From the NCBI GenBank assembly GCA_963801065.1, contig CAWDDG010000007.1, positions 310,001 to 374,000 on the forward strand: a stretch of 64,000 nucleotides of DNA. The letters are read 5' to 3'. Source of the stretch: CAWDDG01 sp963801065 (lineage in GTDB: Bacteria; Actinomycetota; Actinomycetes; Jiangellales; Jiangellaceae). Shown piece by piece: positions 32,501-45,230 of this stretch; positions within the stretch are counted from its first letter, which is position 1; each line of letters starts with the position of its first letter. The notes beneath the pieces are model-generated. The model did not search any database. It was given only the letters and a program-made list of their open reading frames with translations, and had not been told where the DNA came from. Both the position numbers and the translations under genes were made by a program.

Positions 32501-34516
32501 ATGAGCCTGGGCGATATCGCACGGCGGGTGCTGATCGGGCGCCCGCTCGCCAGCAGCCGGCTGGGCGACACGCTGCTGCCCATCAGGGTCGCGCTGCCCG
32601 TTTTCGCCAGCGATCCGCTGTCGTCGGTGACTTACGCGACTCAGGAGATCCTGGTCATCCTGACCTTGGGTGGGCTCTCGTTCCTCTATCTCGCGCCGTG
32701 GGTTGCTGCAGCCGTCGTCCTGCTGCTCATCGTGGTCGTCCTGTCGTACCGCCAGCTCGTCTACGCATACCCGACGGGAGGAGGCGACTACGAGGTCGCT
32801 GCGACGAACCTCGGCTCGAACGCCGGCCTGGTGGTCGCCAGCGCGTTGCTGGTCGACTACGTGCTCACTGTGGCGGTTTCGGTGTCCGCGGGCGTTGACA
32901 ACCTGATATCTGCAGTGCCCGAACTGAGTGACGAGCGGGTGACGATCGCGCTCGCCGTCGTGGTGGTGCTCGCGGCGATGAACCTCCGGGGCATCAGGGA
33001 GAGCGGGCGGGCCTTCGCAATACCGACCTATCTGTTCGTCGTCGGCATCGTCTCGATGATGATCTGGGGGCTGGGCCGGACGTTCTTCGGGGACCCACCC
33101 GTCGCCGAGAGCGCCGCGTACGACGTGCACGCGGAGATGACCGGGCTCGGCGGGATCGCGCTCATCTTTCTCGTGCTGCGTGCGTTCGCGTCCGGATGTA
33201 CGGCGCTGACAGGCGTCGAGGCGATCGCCAACGGCGTGCCGGCCTTCAGGAAGCCGAAGAGCAAGAACGCGGCGACGACGCTCGCGCTCATGGGTGGGCT
33301 GTCGATCACCATGTTCAGCGGTATCACGGCGCTGGCTCTCATCTCCGACGTGAGGTACACGGAGAACCCGTGCGACCTGGTCGGCTTCGACTGCGCGGCG
33401 GATCCACAGCCCACGGTCGTCGCACAGGTGGCGGCCGCCGTGTTCGGCGACGCGACCATCCCCTTCTACTACATCCAGGCGGCCGCGGCCCTGATCCTGG
33501 TGCTGGCCGCTAACACGGCCTTCAACGGCTTCCCCCTGCTCGGCTCGATCCTGGCGCAGCACCGCTATGCGCCGCGGCAGCTGCACACCCGTGGCGACCG
33601 GCTGGTGTTCAGCAACGGGATCGTGCTGTTGTCGGTCTTCGCCGGACTGCTGATCTTCGCGTTCGACGCGTCGGTGACCCGCCTGATCCAGCTCTACATC
33701 GTCGGCGTCTTCACTGCGTTCACCCTCGGCCAGACCGGCATGGTGCGGCACTGGAACGGCATCCTGAGCGGCACCCTGCGGCCCGAGGACCGGCGCCGGA
33801 TCCAGCGCTCACGGGCGATCAACATGGTCGGCGCCGTCATGACCGGAACCGTGCTGGTCATCGTCACGATTTCCAAGTTCACCCACGGTGCCTGGATCGT
33901 ATTCGTCGCGATGCCGGTTCTGTTCGTGCTGATGCGTGGCATCCGGCGCCACTACGACAACGTCGCCGCCGAGCTGTCTGCCGACGGCGCAACGGGAACC
34001 GAAGCCTCGCTGCTGCCGTCGCGGGTTCACGCCATCGTGCTGGTCTCCACGATCCACAAACCCACCTTGCGGGCGCTGGCGTATGCGCGGATCGGGCGCC
34101 CGGACGTGCTCGAGGCCGTGACCGTCAACGTCGACCTCGACGAGACGAGGGCGCTGACCGACGAATGGGACCGCCGCAACCTGCCGGTGCCGCTCAAGGT
34201 GCTCGACTCGCCCTATCGCGAGATCACCCGTCCGATCATCGAGTACGTCAAGAGCATCCGCCGTTCCAGCCCGCGCGACGTCGTGATCGTCTACATACCC
34301 GAGTACATCGTCGGACGCTGGTGGGAACAGCTCCTGCACAACCAGAGCGCGTTGCGGCTCAAGGGCCGCCTGCTGTTCACCCCGGGCGTGATGGTCGCCA
34401 GCGTTCCGTGGCAGCTGCGGTCGTCCGACGTCGCACTGCGCAAGGAGGACGGCTCCTCACCGGGCGACGTGCGACGCGGGGAGACAGTGGCCACGCGCCG
34501 CCGTGACGGCTCCTGA
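32501..34516 (+). CDS. APC-family permease with soluble C-terminal domain
   Basis: The 671-residue protein has about 12 membrane helices from residue 25 to 470. Typical APC elements are PVFASDPLSSVTYATQEIL near 30 and FASGCTALTGVEAIANGVPAF near 235. A cytoplasmic C-terminal domain of about 170 residues follows (HAIVLVSTIHKPTLRALAYA, VVIVYIPEYIVGRWWEQLLHN), resembling a universal-stress-like fold. It is the usual neighbour of the CeoBC-type TrkA pair and may carry K+ or amino acids. ATG 32501 follows a GTG at 32498. Confidence 0.9.
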   Translation: MSLGDIARRVLIGRPLASSRLGDTLLPIRVALPVFASDPLSSVTYATQEILVILTLGGLSFLYLAPWVAAAVVLLLIVVVLSYRQLVYAYPTGGGDYEVAATNLGSNAGLVVASALLVDYVLTVAVSVSAGVDNLISAVPELSDERVTIALAVVVVLAAMNLRGIRESGRAFAIPTYLFVVGIVSMMIWGLGRTFFGDPPVAESAAYDVHAEMTGLGGIALIFLVLRAFASGCTALTGVEAIANGVPAFRKPKSKNAATTLALMGGLSITMFSGITALALISDVRYTENPCDLVGFDCAADPQPTVVAQVAAAVFGDATIPFYYIQAAAALILVLAANTAFNGFPLLGSILAQHRYAPRQLHTRGDRLVFSNGIVLLSVFAGLLIFAFDASVTRLIQLYIVGVFTAFTLGQTGMVRHWNGILSGTLRPEDRRRIQRSRAINMVGAVMTGTVLVIVTISKFTHGAWIVFVAMPVLFVLMRGIRRHYDNVAAELSADGATGTEASLLPSRVHAIVLVSTIHKPTLRALAYARIGRPDVLEAVTVNVDLDETRALTDEWDRRNLPVPLKVLDSPYREITRPIIEYVKSIRRSSPRDVVIVYIPEYIVGRWWEQLLHNQSALRLKGRLLFTPGVMVASVPWQLRSSDVALRKEDGSSPGDVRRGETVATRRRDGS

Positions 34517-34534
34517 GGCGGGCAGGCTGAGGCC

Positions 34535-35464
34535 ATGCAACTGCGAATCTTCACCGAGCCCCAGCAGGGTGCGACCTACGACCAACTCCTCCGCGTGGCG
34601 AGGGCCACCGAGGAGCTGGGGTTCGATGCCTTCTTCCGCTCCGACCACTACCTGGGCATGGGGACCGATGGCCTGCCCGGCTCGACCGATGCGTGGATCA
34701 CACTCGCGGGCCTGGCTCGAGAGACGTCACGGATCCGGCTCGGCACCCTCGTGTCGCCCGTGACGTTCCGCCTGCCGGGCCCGCTTGCGATCTCGGTCGC
34801 GCAGGTCGACGCGATGAGCGGCGGGCGGGTCGAGCTCGGTCTGGGTGCGGGTTGGTACGACGCCGAGCACTCGGCATACGGGATTCCGTTCCCATCCGTG
34901 GGCGAGCGGTTCGACCTTCTCGAGGAACAGTTGGCGGTCGTCACCGGGTTGTGGGAGACCCCGCCGGGGGAGCGGTACAGCTTCGCGGGCGATCGGTACA
35001 TGGTGACCGGCTCACCGGCGTTACCGAAACCCGTGCAACGGCCGCGACCACCGTTGATCCTCGGCGGCACCGGGCCTACTCGCACGCCGCGGCTCGCCGC
35101 GCGGTACGCGGACGAGTTCAACGTCGGCTTCTCGTCGGTCGAGCGGACCAGCGGGGTGTTCGAGCGGGTCCGGGTTGCCTGCGACCGGGCCGGTCGCGAG
35201 CCGGCTTCGATGGTCTACTCGATCGCCCAGACCGTCGCCTGCGGCGAGAACGAGACAGAGGTGGCTCGGCGGGCAAACGCGATCGGCCGCGACGCCGCGG
35301 ATCTGCGCCGGAACGGTCTGGGTGGTACGCCGGCGCAGGTCGTGGACAAGCTCGGACGATTCGCCGAGCTGGGCGCGACACGCGCATACCTCCAGGTGCT
35401 CGATCTCGACGACATCGATCACCTGGCCCTCATCGCCGACCAGGTCCAGCCGCAGGTGGGGTGA
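34535..35464 (+). CDS. LLM-class F420-dependent oxidoreductase
   Basis: The 309-residue TIM-barrel protein has the LLM signatures LGFDAFFRSDHYLGM near residue 28, SPVTFRLPGPLAISVAQVDA near 74 and GRVELGLGAGWYDAEHSAYG near 96. F420 or FMN is the expected cofactor; F420 is more likely in an actinobacterium. The substrate is unknown. It begins 18 bp after the APC permease stop. In many actinomycetes a TRAM-domain RNA methyltransferase occupies this place; I do not find one here. Confidence 0.9.
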   Translation: MQLRIFTEPQQGATYDQLLRVARATEELGFDAFFRSDHYLGMGTDGLPGSTDAWITLAGLARETSRIRLGTLVSPVTFRLPGPLAISVAQVDAMSGGRVELGLGAGWYDAEHSAYGIPFPSVGERFDLLEEQLAVVTGLWETPPGERYSFAGDRYMVTGSPALPKPVQRPRPPLILGGTGPTRTPRLAARYADEFNVGFSSVERTSGVFERVRVACDRAGREPASMVYSIAQTVACGENETEVARRANAIGRDAADLRRNGLGGTPAQVVDKLGRFAELGATRAYLQVLDLDDIDHLALIADQVQPQVG

Positions 35465-35505
35465 TTCCGTCCCCGCCCCTGTCGAGTTGCAGACGGTCTC
35501 GTGTA

Positions 35506-35519
35506 TCTTGACGTCAAGA
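35506..35519. promoter_or_regulatory. Perfect palindrome upstream of aconitase
   Basis: TCTTGACGTCAAGA is a perfect 14-base palindrome 86 bp before the acnA start, and it contains a -35-like TTGACG. Its size and position fit an operator for a dimeric regulator of aconitase. The binding factor is not identified by the sequence. Confidence 0.5.
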
Positions 35520-35604
35520 GAAATCCATTGCTTCGGTCTACCCTCGCGAATGAAGGTCGCCGGGGCGGGCAGGATGGGGCACGGCACGAGAGAGGACGGT
35601 CGGC

Positions 35605-38391
<2,787 letters not shown>

Positions 38392-38481
38392 AGGCGGCAC
38401 GGCTTGTGGAGGCTGTCGGTGACCGCGTAGCGTGCGCCGGACAGCGCAAGGGGGCGCGCCGGCGAGGCGAGGGGGGCAGCC

Positions 38482-39213
38482 ATGCCGTCGGTCGACTGGA
38501 ACAAGGAAACCTGGGGCGAGCGGCACGACTGGGCCCGCGCGGGTGACGAGTGGACCGGGATGGCGGACCACTGCGGTCAGCCGTACGACGCCTGGAAGCA
38601 GAGCCTCGTCGACACGTTCATCGTGGATCTGGTTCCAGACGGCGCCAAGGTCGTCGAGATCGCGCCGGGGCACGGGCGCTGGACCGAGCACCTGCTCGCC
38701 CGGGGTCACGTCACGGCCGTCGACATCAACCAGTCATGTCTCGACGTCTGCGCGCAACGCTTTGCTCACGCAGGCAACCTGACCCTTAGTCTCACCGACG
38801 GCGCGTCGCTGCCCTTCGTGGCCGATGGCTCGGTCGACGTCGTGTGGTCGTTCGACTCGTTCGTGCACATGGAGGCCGAGGTGTTCCGCGGCTACTTGGC
38901 CGAGTTCGCGCGGGTCCTCCGTCCGGGCGGCCGGGCCGTGCTCCACCACGCAGGCATGCGGCCCTGGAGTCTGCGTCTGGTGGGCGTCACCCGCCGGCTC
39001 GGAGCGCCCGGGCGGGTGCTCCAGCGGTGGGCAGGGCAGGGGCGTTGGCGCGACAGCGGGCGCCGGTCCGCGGTCAGTGCACCGTCCGTGGCCCGATGGG
39101 CAGCGCAGGCCGGCCTCGTGGTCGAGCGGCAGACCCAGTCCTGGGGCTCGGACGGCCAGTACGACGTGCGCAAGTACGGCGACTGGATCACCGTCGCGCG
39201 CCGGCCCAGGTGA
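38482..39213 (+). CDS. Class I SAM-dependent methyltransferase
   Basis: The 243-residue protein has the SAM-binding motif VVEIAPGHGRWTEHLL near residue 60 (motif I), the acidic VTAVDINQSCL near 79, and VDVVWSFDSFVHMEAEVF near 118. A Tyr/Trp-rich N terminus (DWNKETWGERHDW) precedes it. No substrate-defining domain is seen. It follows acnA by 90 bp and may be co-transcribed, but no functional link is evident. Confidence 0.87.
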   Translation: MPSVDWNKETWGERHDWARAGDEWTGMADHCGQPYDAWKQSLVDTFIVDLVPDGAKVVEIAPGHGRWTEHLLARGHVTAVDINQSCLDVCAQRFAHAGNLTLSLTDGASLPFVADGSVDVVWSFDSFVHMEAEVFRGYLAEFARVLRPGGRAVLHHAGMRPWSLRLVGVTRRLGAPGRVLQRWAGQGRWRDSGRRSAVSAPSVARWAAQAGLVVERQTQSWGSDGQYDVRKYGDWITVARRPR

Positions 39214-39226
39214 AACCAGCCGGGAC

Positions 39227-39763
39227 TCAGACCTCGGTCTGCCGGGGCGGCTCCTCGTCGTAGGCGACCGGCTCGTCCGGCGGGAACTCCTCGCGCGGGT
39301 ATCGGCGGCCCATGCCGATGATCCCGATGAGCAGTATCACCAGGCTGGCGGCACACACCCAGACCCCGGGCTGGTAGTCGGCCGCCTCGAGGTCGTTCGG
39401 GGATATGTCGATGGCAGTCATGACGATCCACAGGACCAGCGTGGCGAGCCCGACCAGGCCGGCCACTGTGAACACCAGGCGGGAGCGCAGCAGCAGGCCG
39501 ATCAGGCCGATGACGCCGACGATGGCCAGCGGTGCTGCGACGGATGTCCAGTACGACGACGCGTCGCCGCTGATCTCGGTCTGGAAGAGCCGCTCGAACG
39601 GCATGTCCTGCGGCGTCTGGTCGTCGAACCACTCCAGGTAGGCACTCGCGGCCACCCCTGCCGCACCCAGCGCGGCGACGACCGCCCCCGCTGTCCGGCG
39701 ACTTCCGACGCCCCCCTCCTCGTACCGGCTTCTAGTGTTCCCCTCGGGGAACTGTTCAGCCAC
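39227..39763 (-). CDS. Hypothetical four-helix membrane protein
   Basis: The 178-residue protein has four hydrophobic segments (about residues 22-42, 75-92, 96-115 and 132-150) with short polar ends. An extracellular stretch YLEWFDDQTPQDMPFERLF lies between the first two. The C-terminal tail is acidic and Pro-rich. I do not recognise the family. It lies between acnA/methyltransferase and dxs on the opposite strand. Confidence 0.7.
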   Translation of the reverse strand: MAEQFPEGNTRSRYEEGGVGSRRTAGAVVAALGAAGVAASAYLEWFDDQTPQDMPFERLFQTEISGDASSYWTSVAAPLAIVGVIGLIGLLLRSRLVFTVAGLVGLATLVLWIVMTAIDISPNDLEAADYQPGVWVCAASLVILLIGIIGMGRRYPREEFPPDEPVAYDEEPPRQTEV

Positions 39764-39911
39764 GACGACCGCCTCTCTTCCGGGAGGGAACTGTGCTGTG
39801 GATCACTGTGCCACCGGACGGGACCCGGCGCATCTGGACGCGCGCGGGTGGTCGTCAACCAACGGGATCTAGACTTCGTCTCACTGGCGGGACGACGAGG
39901 AGGCGAGACGG

Positions 39912-41858
39912 TTGGGTGTTCTCGAGCGTGTACGGGAGCCCCGCGACCTGCGAAGCCTCACCGACGACCAACTCACGGCGCTGGCCGCCGAGATCCGCGA
40001 CCTGCTTGTCGCGACCATCGCCCGAACCGGCGGCCACCTTGGGCCGAACCTCGGAACGGTCGAGCTGACGATCGCTGCGCACCGCGTCTTCGACTCGCCA
40101 CGCGACCCCATCGTCTTCGACACCGGGCATCAGGCATACGTCCACAAGCTGCTCACCGGGCGCCATGACCGGTTCGGCACACTCCGTCAGGCAGGCGGCC
40201 TGTCCGGATACCCCAGCCGGTCCGAGAGCGAGCACGACTGGGTCGAGAACTCCCACGCCTCGACGGCCCTGTCGTACGCCGACGGCCTGGCAAAGGCGTT
40301 CGCGGTGCGTGGTGAGCGCGACCGGACCGTCGTCGCGGTCATCGGCGACGGGGCCCTGACCGGAGGCATGGCCTGGGAGGCGCTGAACAACATCGCCGGC
40401 GGTCCGAAAGGCCTACCGGGAGGACCACCTGGCCGTCCCGTCGTCATCATCGTCAACGACAACGGCCGGTCGTACTCGCCGACCGTCGGCGGCCTCGCCG
40501 ACCATCTGGCGGGCCTGCGGACCAACCCCCGCTACGAGCGGGCCCTGGACGTCGTCAAGCGCTCCCTGGCCCGCACGCCGCTGGTCGGCCAGCCGCTCTA
40601 CGAGGCGCTGCACGGCATCAAGAAGGGCCTCAAGGACGTGCTCGCTCCGCAGGGGATGTTCGAGGACCTGGGTCTGAAGTACATCGGGCCGGTCGACGGT
40701 CACGACCGGGAGGCCGTCGAGCAGGCGCTGGCCCGGGCGAAGCGGTTCCGCGGGCCGGTCATCGTCCATTGCATGACCCAGAAGGGCTTCGGGTACGACC
40801 TTGCGGTTCGCCACCAGGCCGACCAGATGCACAGCCCACCAGCGCCGTTCGACCCGGTCACCGGGAAGTCGTCGGTCCGGCCCGGCCGGTCCTGGACCGG
40901 CGTCTTCAGCGGGGCGCTCGTCGCGGCCGGAAGGCGCCGGCCCGACGTGGTCGCGATCACGGCCGCGATGCTGGGCCCGACCGGCCTGGACGCCTTCGCG
41001 CGTGCGTTTCCCGACCGTTGTTTCGACGTCGGCATCGCCGAGCAGCACGCCGTCACCTCCGCCGCCGGCATGGCGATGGGGGGCCTGCACCCGGTGGTGG
41101 CCGTCTACGCGACGTTCCTCAACCGGGCATTCGACCAGGTGGTCATGGACTGCGCCCTGCACCGGTGCGGTGTCACGTTCGTCCTCGACCGGGCGGGCGT
41201 CACGGGTGAGGACGGCGCCTCGCACAACGGCATGTGGGACATGTCGATCCTGCAGGTCGTGCCCGGCCTCCGGCTGGCCGCACCGCGCGACGCCACGACG
41301 CTGGTCGAGCTCTTCGACGAGGCGCTCGACGTCCACGACGCACCAACCGTGGTCCGCTTTCCCAAGGGCATGGTCGGGCCGGACCTCCCGGCGCTCGATC
41401 GGGTGGGCGGGTGTGATGTGCTGGCCAGGTCCGGCGCCCGTGACGTCCTCGTGGTGGCGGTCGGATCGATGGCAGGTGTCGGTGTCGACGCCGCACAGCG
41501 GCTGGCCGCGCAGGGCGTGGGTGTCACGGTCGCCGACCCGCGGTGGGTCAAGCCGGTCGACTCCGCCCTGGTCGAGCACGCTCGCGGATACCGGCTCGTC
41601 GTGACGGTCGAGGACAACGGGCGGGCCGGGGGTGTCGGGGCGGCGATCGTCCGCGAGCTACGTGACGCGGGGGTGACGGTGCCGGTGCGCGATTTCGGCA
41701 TCCCGCAGCGCTTCCTCCACCACGACAAGCGGTCCGCGCTCCTGGCCGAGATCGGCCTGACCGGCCAGAACCTCGCCCGTGAGGTCTCAGGCCTGGTCGC
41801 AGCGCTCGAAGCGCAGCCGGGCGAGCAGGTCGCTGCAATCCCGCGCGACTCCCGCTGA
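39912..41858 (+). CDS. dxs: 1-deoxy-D-xylulose-5-phosphate synthase
   Basis: The 648-residue enzyme makes DXP from pyruvate and glyceraldehyde-3-phosphate with thiamine diphosphate, the first step of the MEP isoprenoid path. Motifs are TGGHLGPNLGTVELTIA near residue 40, DTGHQAYVHKLL near 72, the ThDP motif VIGDGALTGGMAWEALNN near 145-162, the catalytic Glu in DVGIAEQHAVTSAAGMA near 377, and DRAGVTGEDGASHNGMWD near 425. The start is TTG at 39912, with the family's usual N terminus beginning just after it. No riboswitch-like structure is seen in the 148-bp leader. Confidence 0.97.
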   Translation: MGVLERVREPRDLRSLTDDQLTALAAEIRDLLVATIARTGGHLGPNLGTVELTIAAHRVFDSPRDPIVFDTGHQAYVHKLLTGRHDRFGTLRQAGGLSGYPSRSESEHDWVENSHASTALSYADGLAKAFAVRGERDRTVVAVIGDGALTGGMAWEALNNIAGGPKGLPGGPPGRPVVIIVNDNGRSYSPTVGGLADHLAGLRTNPRYERALDVVKRSLARTPLVGQPLYEALHGIKKGLKDVLAPQGMFEDLGLKYIGPVDGHDREAVEQALARAKRFRGPVIVHCMTQKGFGYDLAVRHQADQMHSPPAPFDPVTGKSSVRPGRSWTGVFSGALVAAGRRRPDVVAITAAMLGPTGLDAFARAFPDRCFDVGIAEQHAVTSAAGMAMGGLHPVVAVYATFLNRAFDQVVMDCALHRCGVTFVLDRAGVTGEDGASHNGMWDMSILQVVPGLRLAAPRDATTLVELFDEALDVHDAPTVVRFPKGMVGPDLPALDRVGGCDVLARSGARDVLVVAVGSMAGVGVDAAQRLAAQGVGVTVADPRWVKPVDSALVEHARGYRLVVTVEDNGRAGGVGAAIVRELRDAGVTVPVRDFGIPQRFLHHDKRSALLAEIGLTGQNLAREVSGLVAALEAQPGEQVAAIPRDSR

Positions 41859-41973
41859 GACTTGTGCCGACTCCCCGGCTGCGTGTGGCTGGAGTCTGGC
41901 TCTGACATGAGCCCTGCGGAGCCGGGGGTTGTCGGCGCAATCGGTCAGTCGGCCAGCCACTACGGTTCGGTCT

Positions 41974-43066
41974 GTGACGACTTCGCGGCATTCTCGGCTC
42001 GATGTTCCTCACTGGCTCGACCGCCAGGCCGCGATCGCCGGACGGCTGCTCGTCATCGGGCTCGCGGTCGCGGCGCTCATCTGGCTCGTCCTGCGCATCC
42101 AGTTCATCTCGATCGCGGTAGTGCTCGGCTTCGCCGAGGTCTCGTTGCTGTGGCCTGCTGGTCAAGTGGCTGCGCAACCACAGGGTGCCCCGGGTCGTGG
42201 CGGCGATCCTGTGCGTGGTGGGGTTCCTCGCCTTCTTCGCGATGCTGCTTCTTTTCGTCGTGGCCGAGGTCGTCCGGGCCGGCCCGCGGATGGCCGACGC
42301 GGTCACCGGAGCGTTCGACGACATCGTGGAATGGGCCCGCGACCGTCCGTTCGGAGCCGACTCCGAGACCGTTCAGAACGTGCTCGACGAGCTCCAGTCC
42401 TACGCGGGGACGTTCGTCGGCAGCCTGGGCAGCGGCGTGGCCGCCGGCCTGTCGGTCGTCGGCAACTTGGTCACGGTCGTGCTGATCGCCACCTTCTTCG
42501 CGATCTTCGCGCTGTCGAGCGGAGACCGGCTCTGGGCGCAGTTCGTCGGGATCTTGCCGGAGGACCGGCGGCGTCCCGCGACATCGGCGTTCCGAGCGGC
42601 GATGACGACCACCGGGAACTGGTTCTACGCGTCGACGATCACGGGGTTCGTCGACGGCACGCTGATCGGCCTGGGCCTCCAGATTCTCGACGTGCCACTG
42701 GCGCTGCCCATCGGCGCGCTGACCTTCCTGCTGGCCTACATTCCGTTGGTCGGGGCGACCATCGCGGGCGCAGTCGCCGTCCTCGTTGCCCTCTTCGCCG
42801 GTGGCTGGACGATCGCGCTGTGGACGCTGGTCATCGTGCTCGTCGTCCAGCAGGTCGAGGGCAACATCCTGTCGCCCCTGTTGCTGTCGCGGGCGCTGAG
42901 CTTCCACCCGCTGATCACACTGCTGCTCACGACCGGTGCGGCCTCGATGTTCGGCCTGGTCGGCCTGTTCCTCGCGGTGCCCGTCACGGGTGCGATCGCC
43001 GCGGCCACGATCGTGTACCGGCGGCAGATGTCCGAGGTCGACGTGGTCGCCCCGGTCGAGGCCTGA
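41974..43066 (+). CDS. AI-2E family (PerM-like) transporter, one frameshift
   Basis: The product has eight predicted helices and the family segments IPLVGATIAGAVAVLVALFA (here within FLLAYIPLVG) and VEGNILSPLLLSRALSFHPL in the last third. The first about 60 codons (VPHWLDRQAAIAGRLLVIGL, from GTG 41974) are in one frame and the rest in another. Removing one G near 42153 joins VSLLWP to LVKWLRNHRVPRVVAAIL and gives 364 codons. Members export small molecules or act as Na+/H+ antiporters. No neighbour explains its substrate. Confidence 0.75.
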
Positions 43067-43117
43067 CCGCCCTGCCGGCGGAGTGCGTGGCGCCCAAACG
43101 GATCCTGTCGCGCAGCG

Positions 43118-45230
43118 TCAGGTGCGGGGGACGCTGGCTACGCCCGGCGGCAGGAAGCGGCGGCCGGTGGCCCGCTCCGAGATGCCGGTGCGGTCGAGGT
43201 ACGGCGTGATGCCGCCGAGGTGGAACGGCCAGCCGCCTCCCAGGAGCAGGCACAGGTCGACGTCCTGCGGCTCGGCGACGACGCCCTCGTCCAGCATGAG
43301 CCGGATCTCCTGCGCCACGGCGGAGAGCGCCCGCTCCCGCACCTCGTCCTCGGTGAGCACGACGTCGCCCTGTTCGAACAGCGCCTTGGTCTCGTCGTCG
43401 AGGTACGGCTTGCCCTGCGCGTCCCAGGACCAGATCCCCGGCTTGCCGGCGGCGACCAGCCGTCGCAGGTTCTCCGAGACGCCGAACCGGTCCGGGAACG
43501 CCTCGTGCATCGTCTCGCCGACGTGCAGCGCGACGGCCGGCCCGACGAGCTGGAGCAGCACGAAGGGCGACATGGGCAGCCCCAGCGGCGCCAGCGCGCG
43601 GTCGGCCACCTCCGGCGGCGTGCCCTCGTCGGCCGCCTTGGTGATCTCGCCGATGAGCCTGGTGAGGATGCGGTTGACGGCGAACGCGGGGGCGTCCTTG
43701 ACCAGCACGCAGGACTTCCTCAGCGCCTTGCCGACAGCGAAGGCGGTGGCCAGCGTCGCGTCGTCGGTCCGCTCGGCCCGGATCACCTCGAGCAGCGGAA
43801 GCATCGCGACCGGGTTGAAGAAATGGAAACCGACCACCCGCTCGGGGTGCTCGAGGCCGGCCGCCATCTCGGTGACCGACAGCGACGAGGTGTTGGTCGC
43901 CAGCACGCACCCGGGCGAGACCACGGCCTCCACCTCGGCGAACACCTGCTGCTTGACCTTCATCTCCTCGAAGACCGCCTCGAGGACGAAGTCGGCGTCG
44001 GCGAATACGGCCTTGTCGGTGCTGCCGGTGACGAGAGTCCTGAGCCGGTTGGCCTGGTCGGAGGAGATGCGGCGCTTCCCCAGGAGCTTGTCGATCTCGG
44101 CGTGGATCCAGCCGACGCCCTTGTCCACGCGCTCTCGGTCCAGGTCGGTGAGGACGACCGGCACCTGGAGCCGGCGTGCGAACAACAGGCCGAGCTGGCT
44201 CGCCATCAGGCCCGCTCCGACGATCCCGACCTTGGTGACGGGACGCGCGAGCGCCTGGTCGGGCGCGCCGACCGGGCGCTTGGCGCGTCCGCTGCACGAG
44301 GTCGAAGGCGTAGACGCTGGAGCGGAACTCCTCGCTCATGACCAGGTCGCCGAGCGCGTCGTCCTCCGCGGCGAAGCCCTCGGCCTTCGGCGCCGTCCGC
44401 GCCGCCGAGATCAGGTCGAGCGCACGGTACGGCGCGGGTGCGGCCCCGTGCAGCTTCGCGTCGGCGATCGCGCGGCCTCGGGCCACGGCTGCTTCCCAGG
44501 CCTGCTGGTCACGGTCGATCTCCGGGCGTATGACGGTGACCTCGCCGCGAAGCACCTTGGCCGCCCACCGCAACGACTGCTCCAGGAAGTCCGCGCCGTC
44601 GAAGATCGCGTCCGCGATGCCGAGCTCGGCGACCTGCGGACCCTTCAGCATACGGTTCTGGTTGAGCGCGTTCTCGACGATCACCGTGACGGCTTTGTCC
44701 GGACCGATCAGGTTGGGCAACAGCCAGCTGCCGCCCCAGCCGGGCACCAGCCCGAGGAACGTCTCCGGCAGCGCAACACCCGCGACGGCCGCATGCACGG
44801 TGCGGTACGTGCAGTTGAGTGCGACCTCGAGCCCACCGCCGAGCGCGAGCCCGTTGACGAAGGCGAACGTCGGCACCGGGCCGTCGCCGAGCCGGGCGAA
44901 GACCCGGTGGCCCATCCTGCCGACCTCGAGGGCTTGCTCGCGCTCGGTGACCAGCGCCACGCCCTTGAGGTCCGCGCCGGCCGCGAGGATGAACGGCTTG
45001 CCGGTGAGGCAGACCGCGACGACCCCGGGCTCCGCGTATGCCGCGTCGAGTGCCCGGTCCAACTCGAGCAGGCTGGCCGGGCCCAGTGTGTTCGGTTTGG
45101 TGTGGTCGTGCCCGTTGTCGAGTGTGATCAGCGCGGCCTTGCCGGCTTCGAGCGGCAGCTCGACGAACCTGACGAGGGCCTTGGTGACGACCTCGTCGGG
45201 GAACGCGGTGATGGAATCGGCGCTGGCCAT
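43118..45230 (-). CDS. fadB: Fatty-acid oxidation complex alpha subunit (FadB/FadJ-like), one frameshift
   Basis: The N-terminal enoyl-CoA hydratase half shows LAAGADLKGV, NGLALGGGLEVALNCTYR near residue 125 and PETFLGLVPGWGGSWLLPN near 155. The C-terminal hydroxyacyl-CoA dehydrogenase half shows VGIVGAGLMASQLGLLFARR, NTSSLSVTEMAAGLEHPERV and HFFNPVAMLPLLEVI. The halves are in different frames: removing one base at 44288 gives QRRAKRPVGAPD and a 703-residue protein. It hydrates enoyl-CoA and oxidises the hydroxyacyl-CoA. ATG 45230 overlaps the thiolase stop by one base, so fadA and fadB are one operon. Confidence 0.85.
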
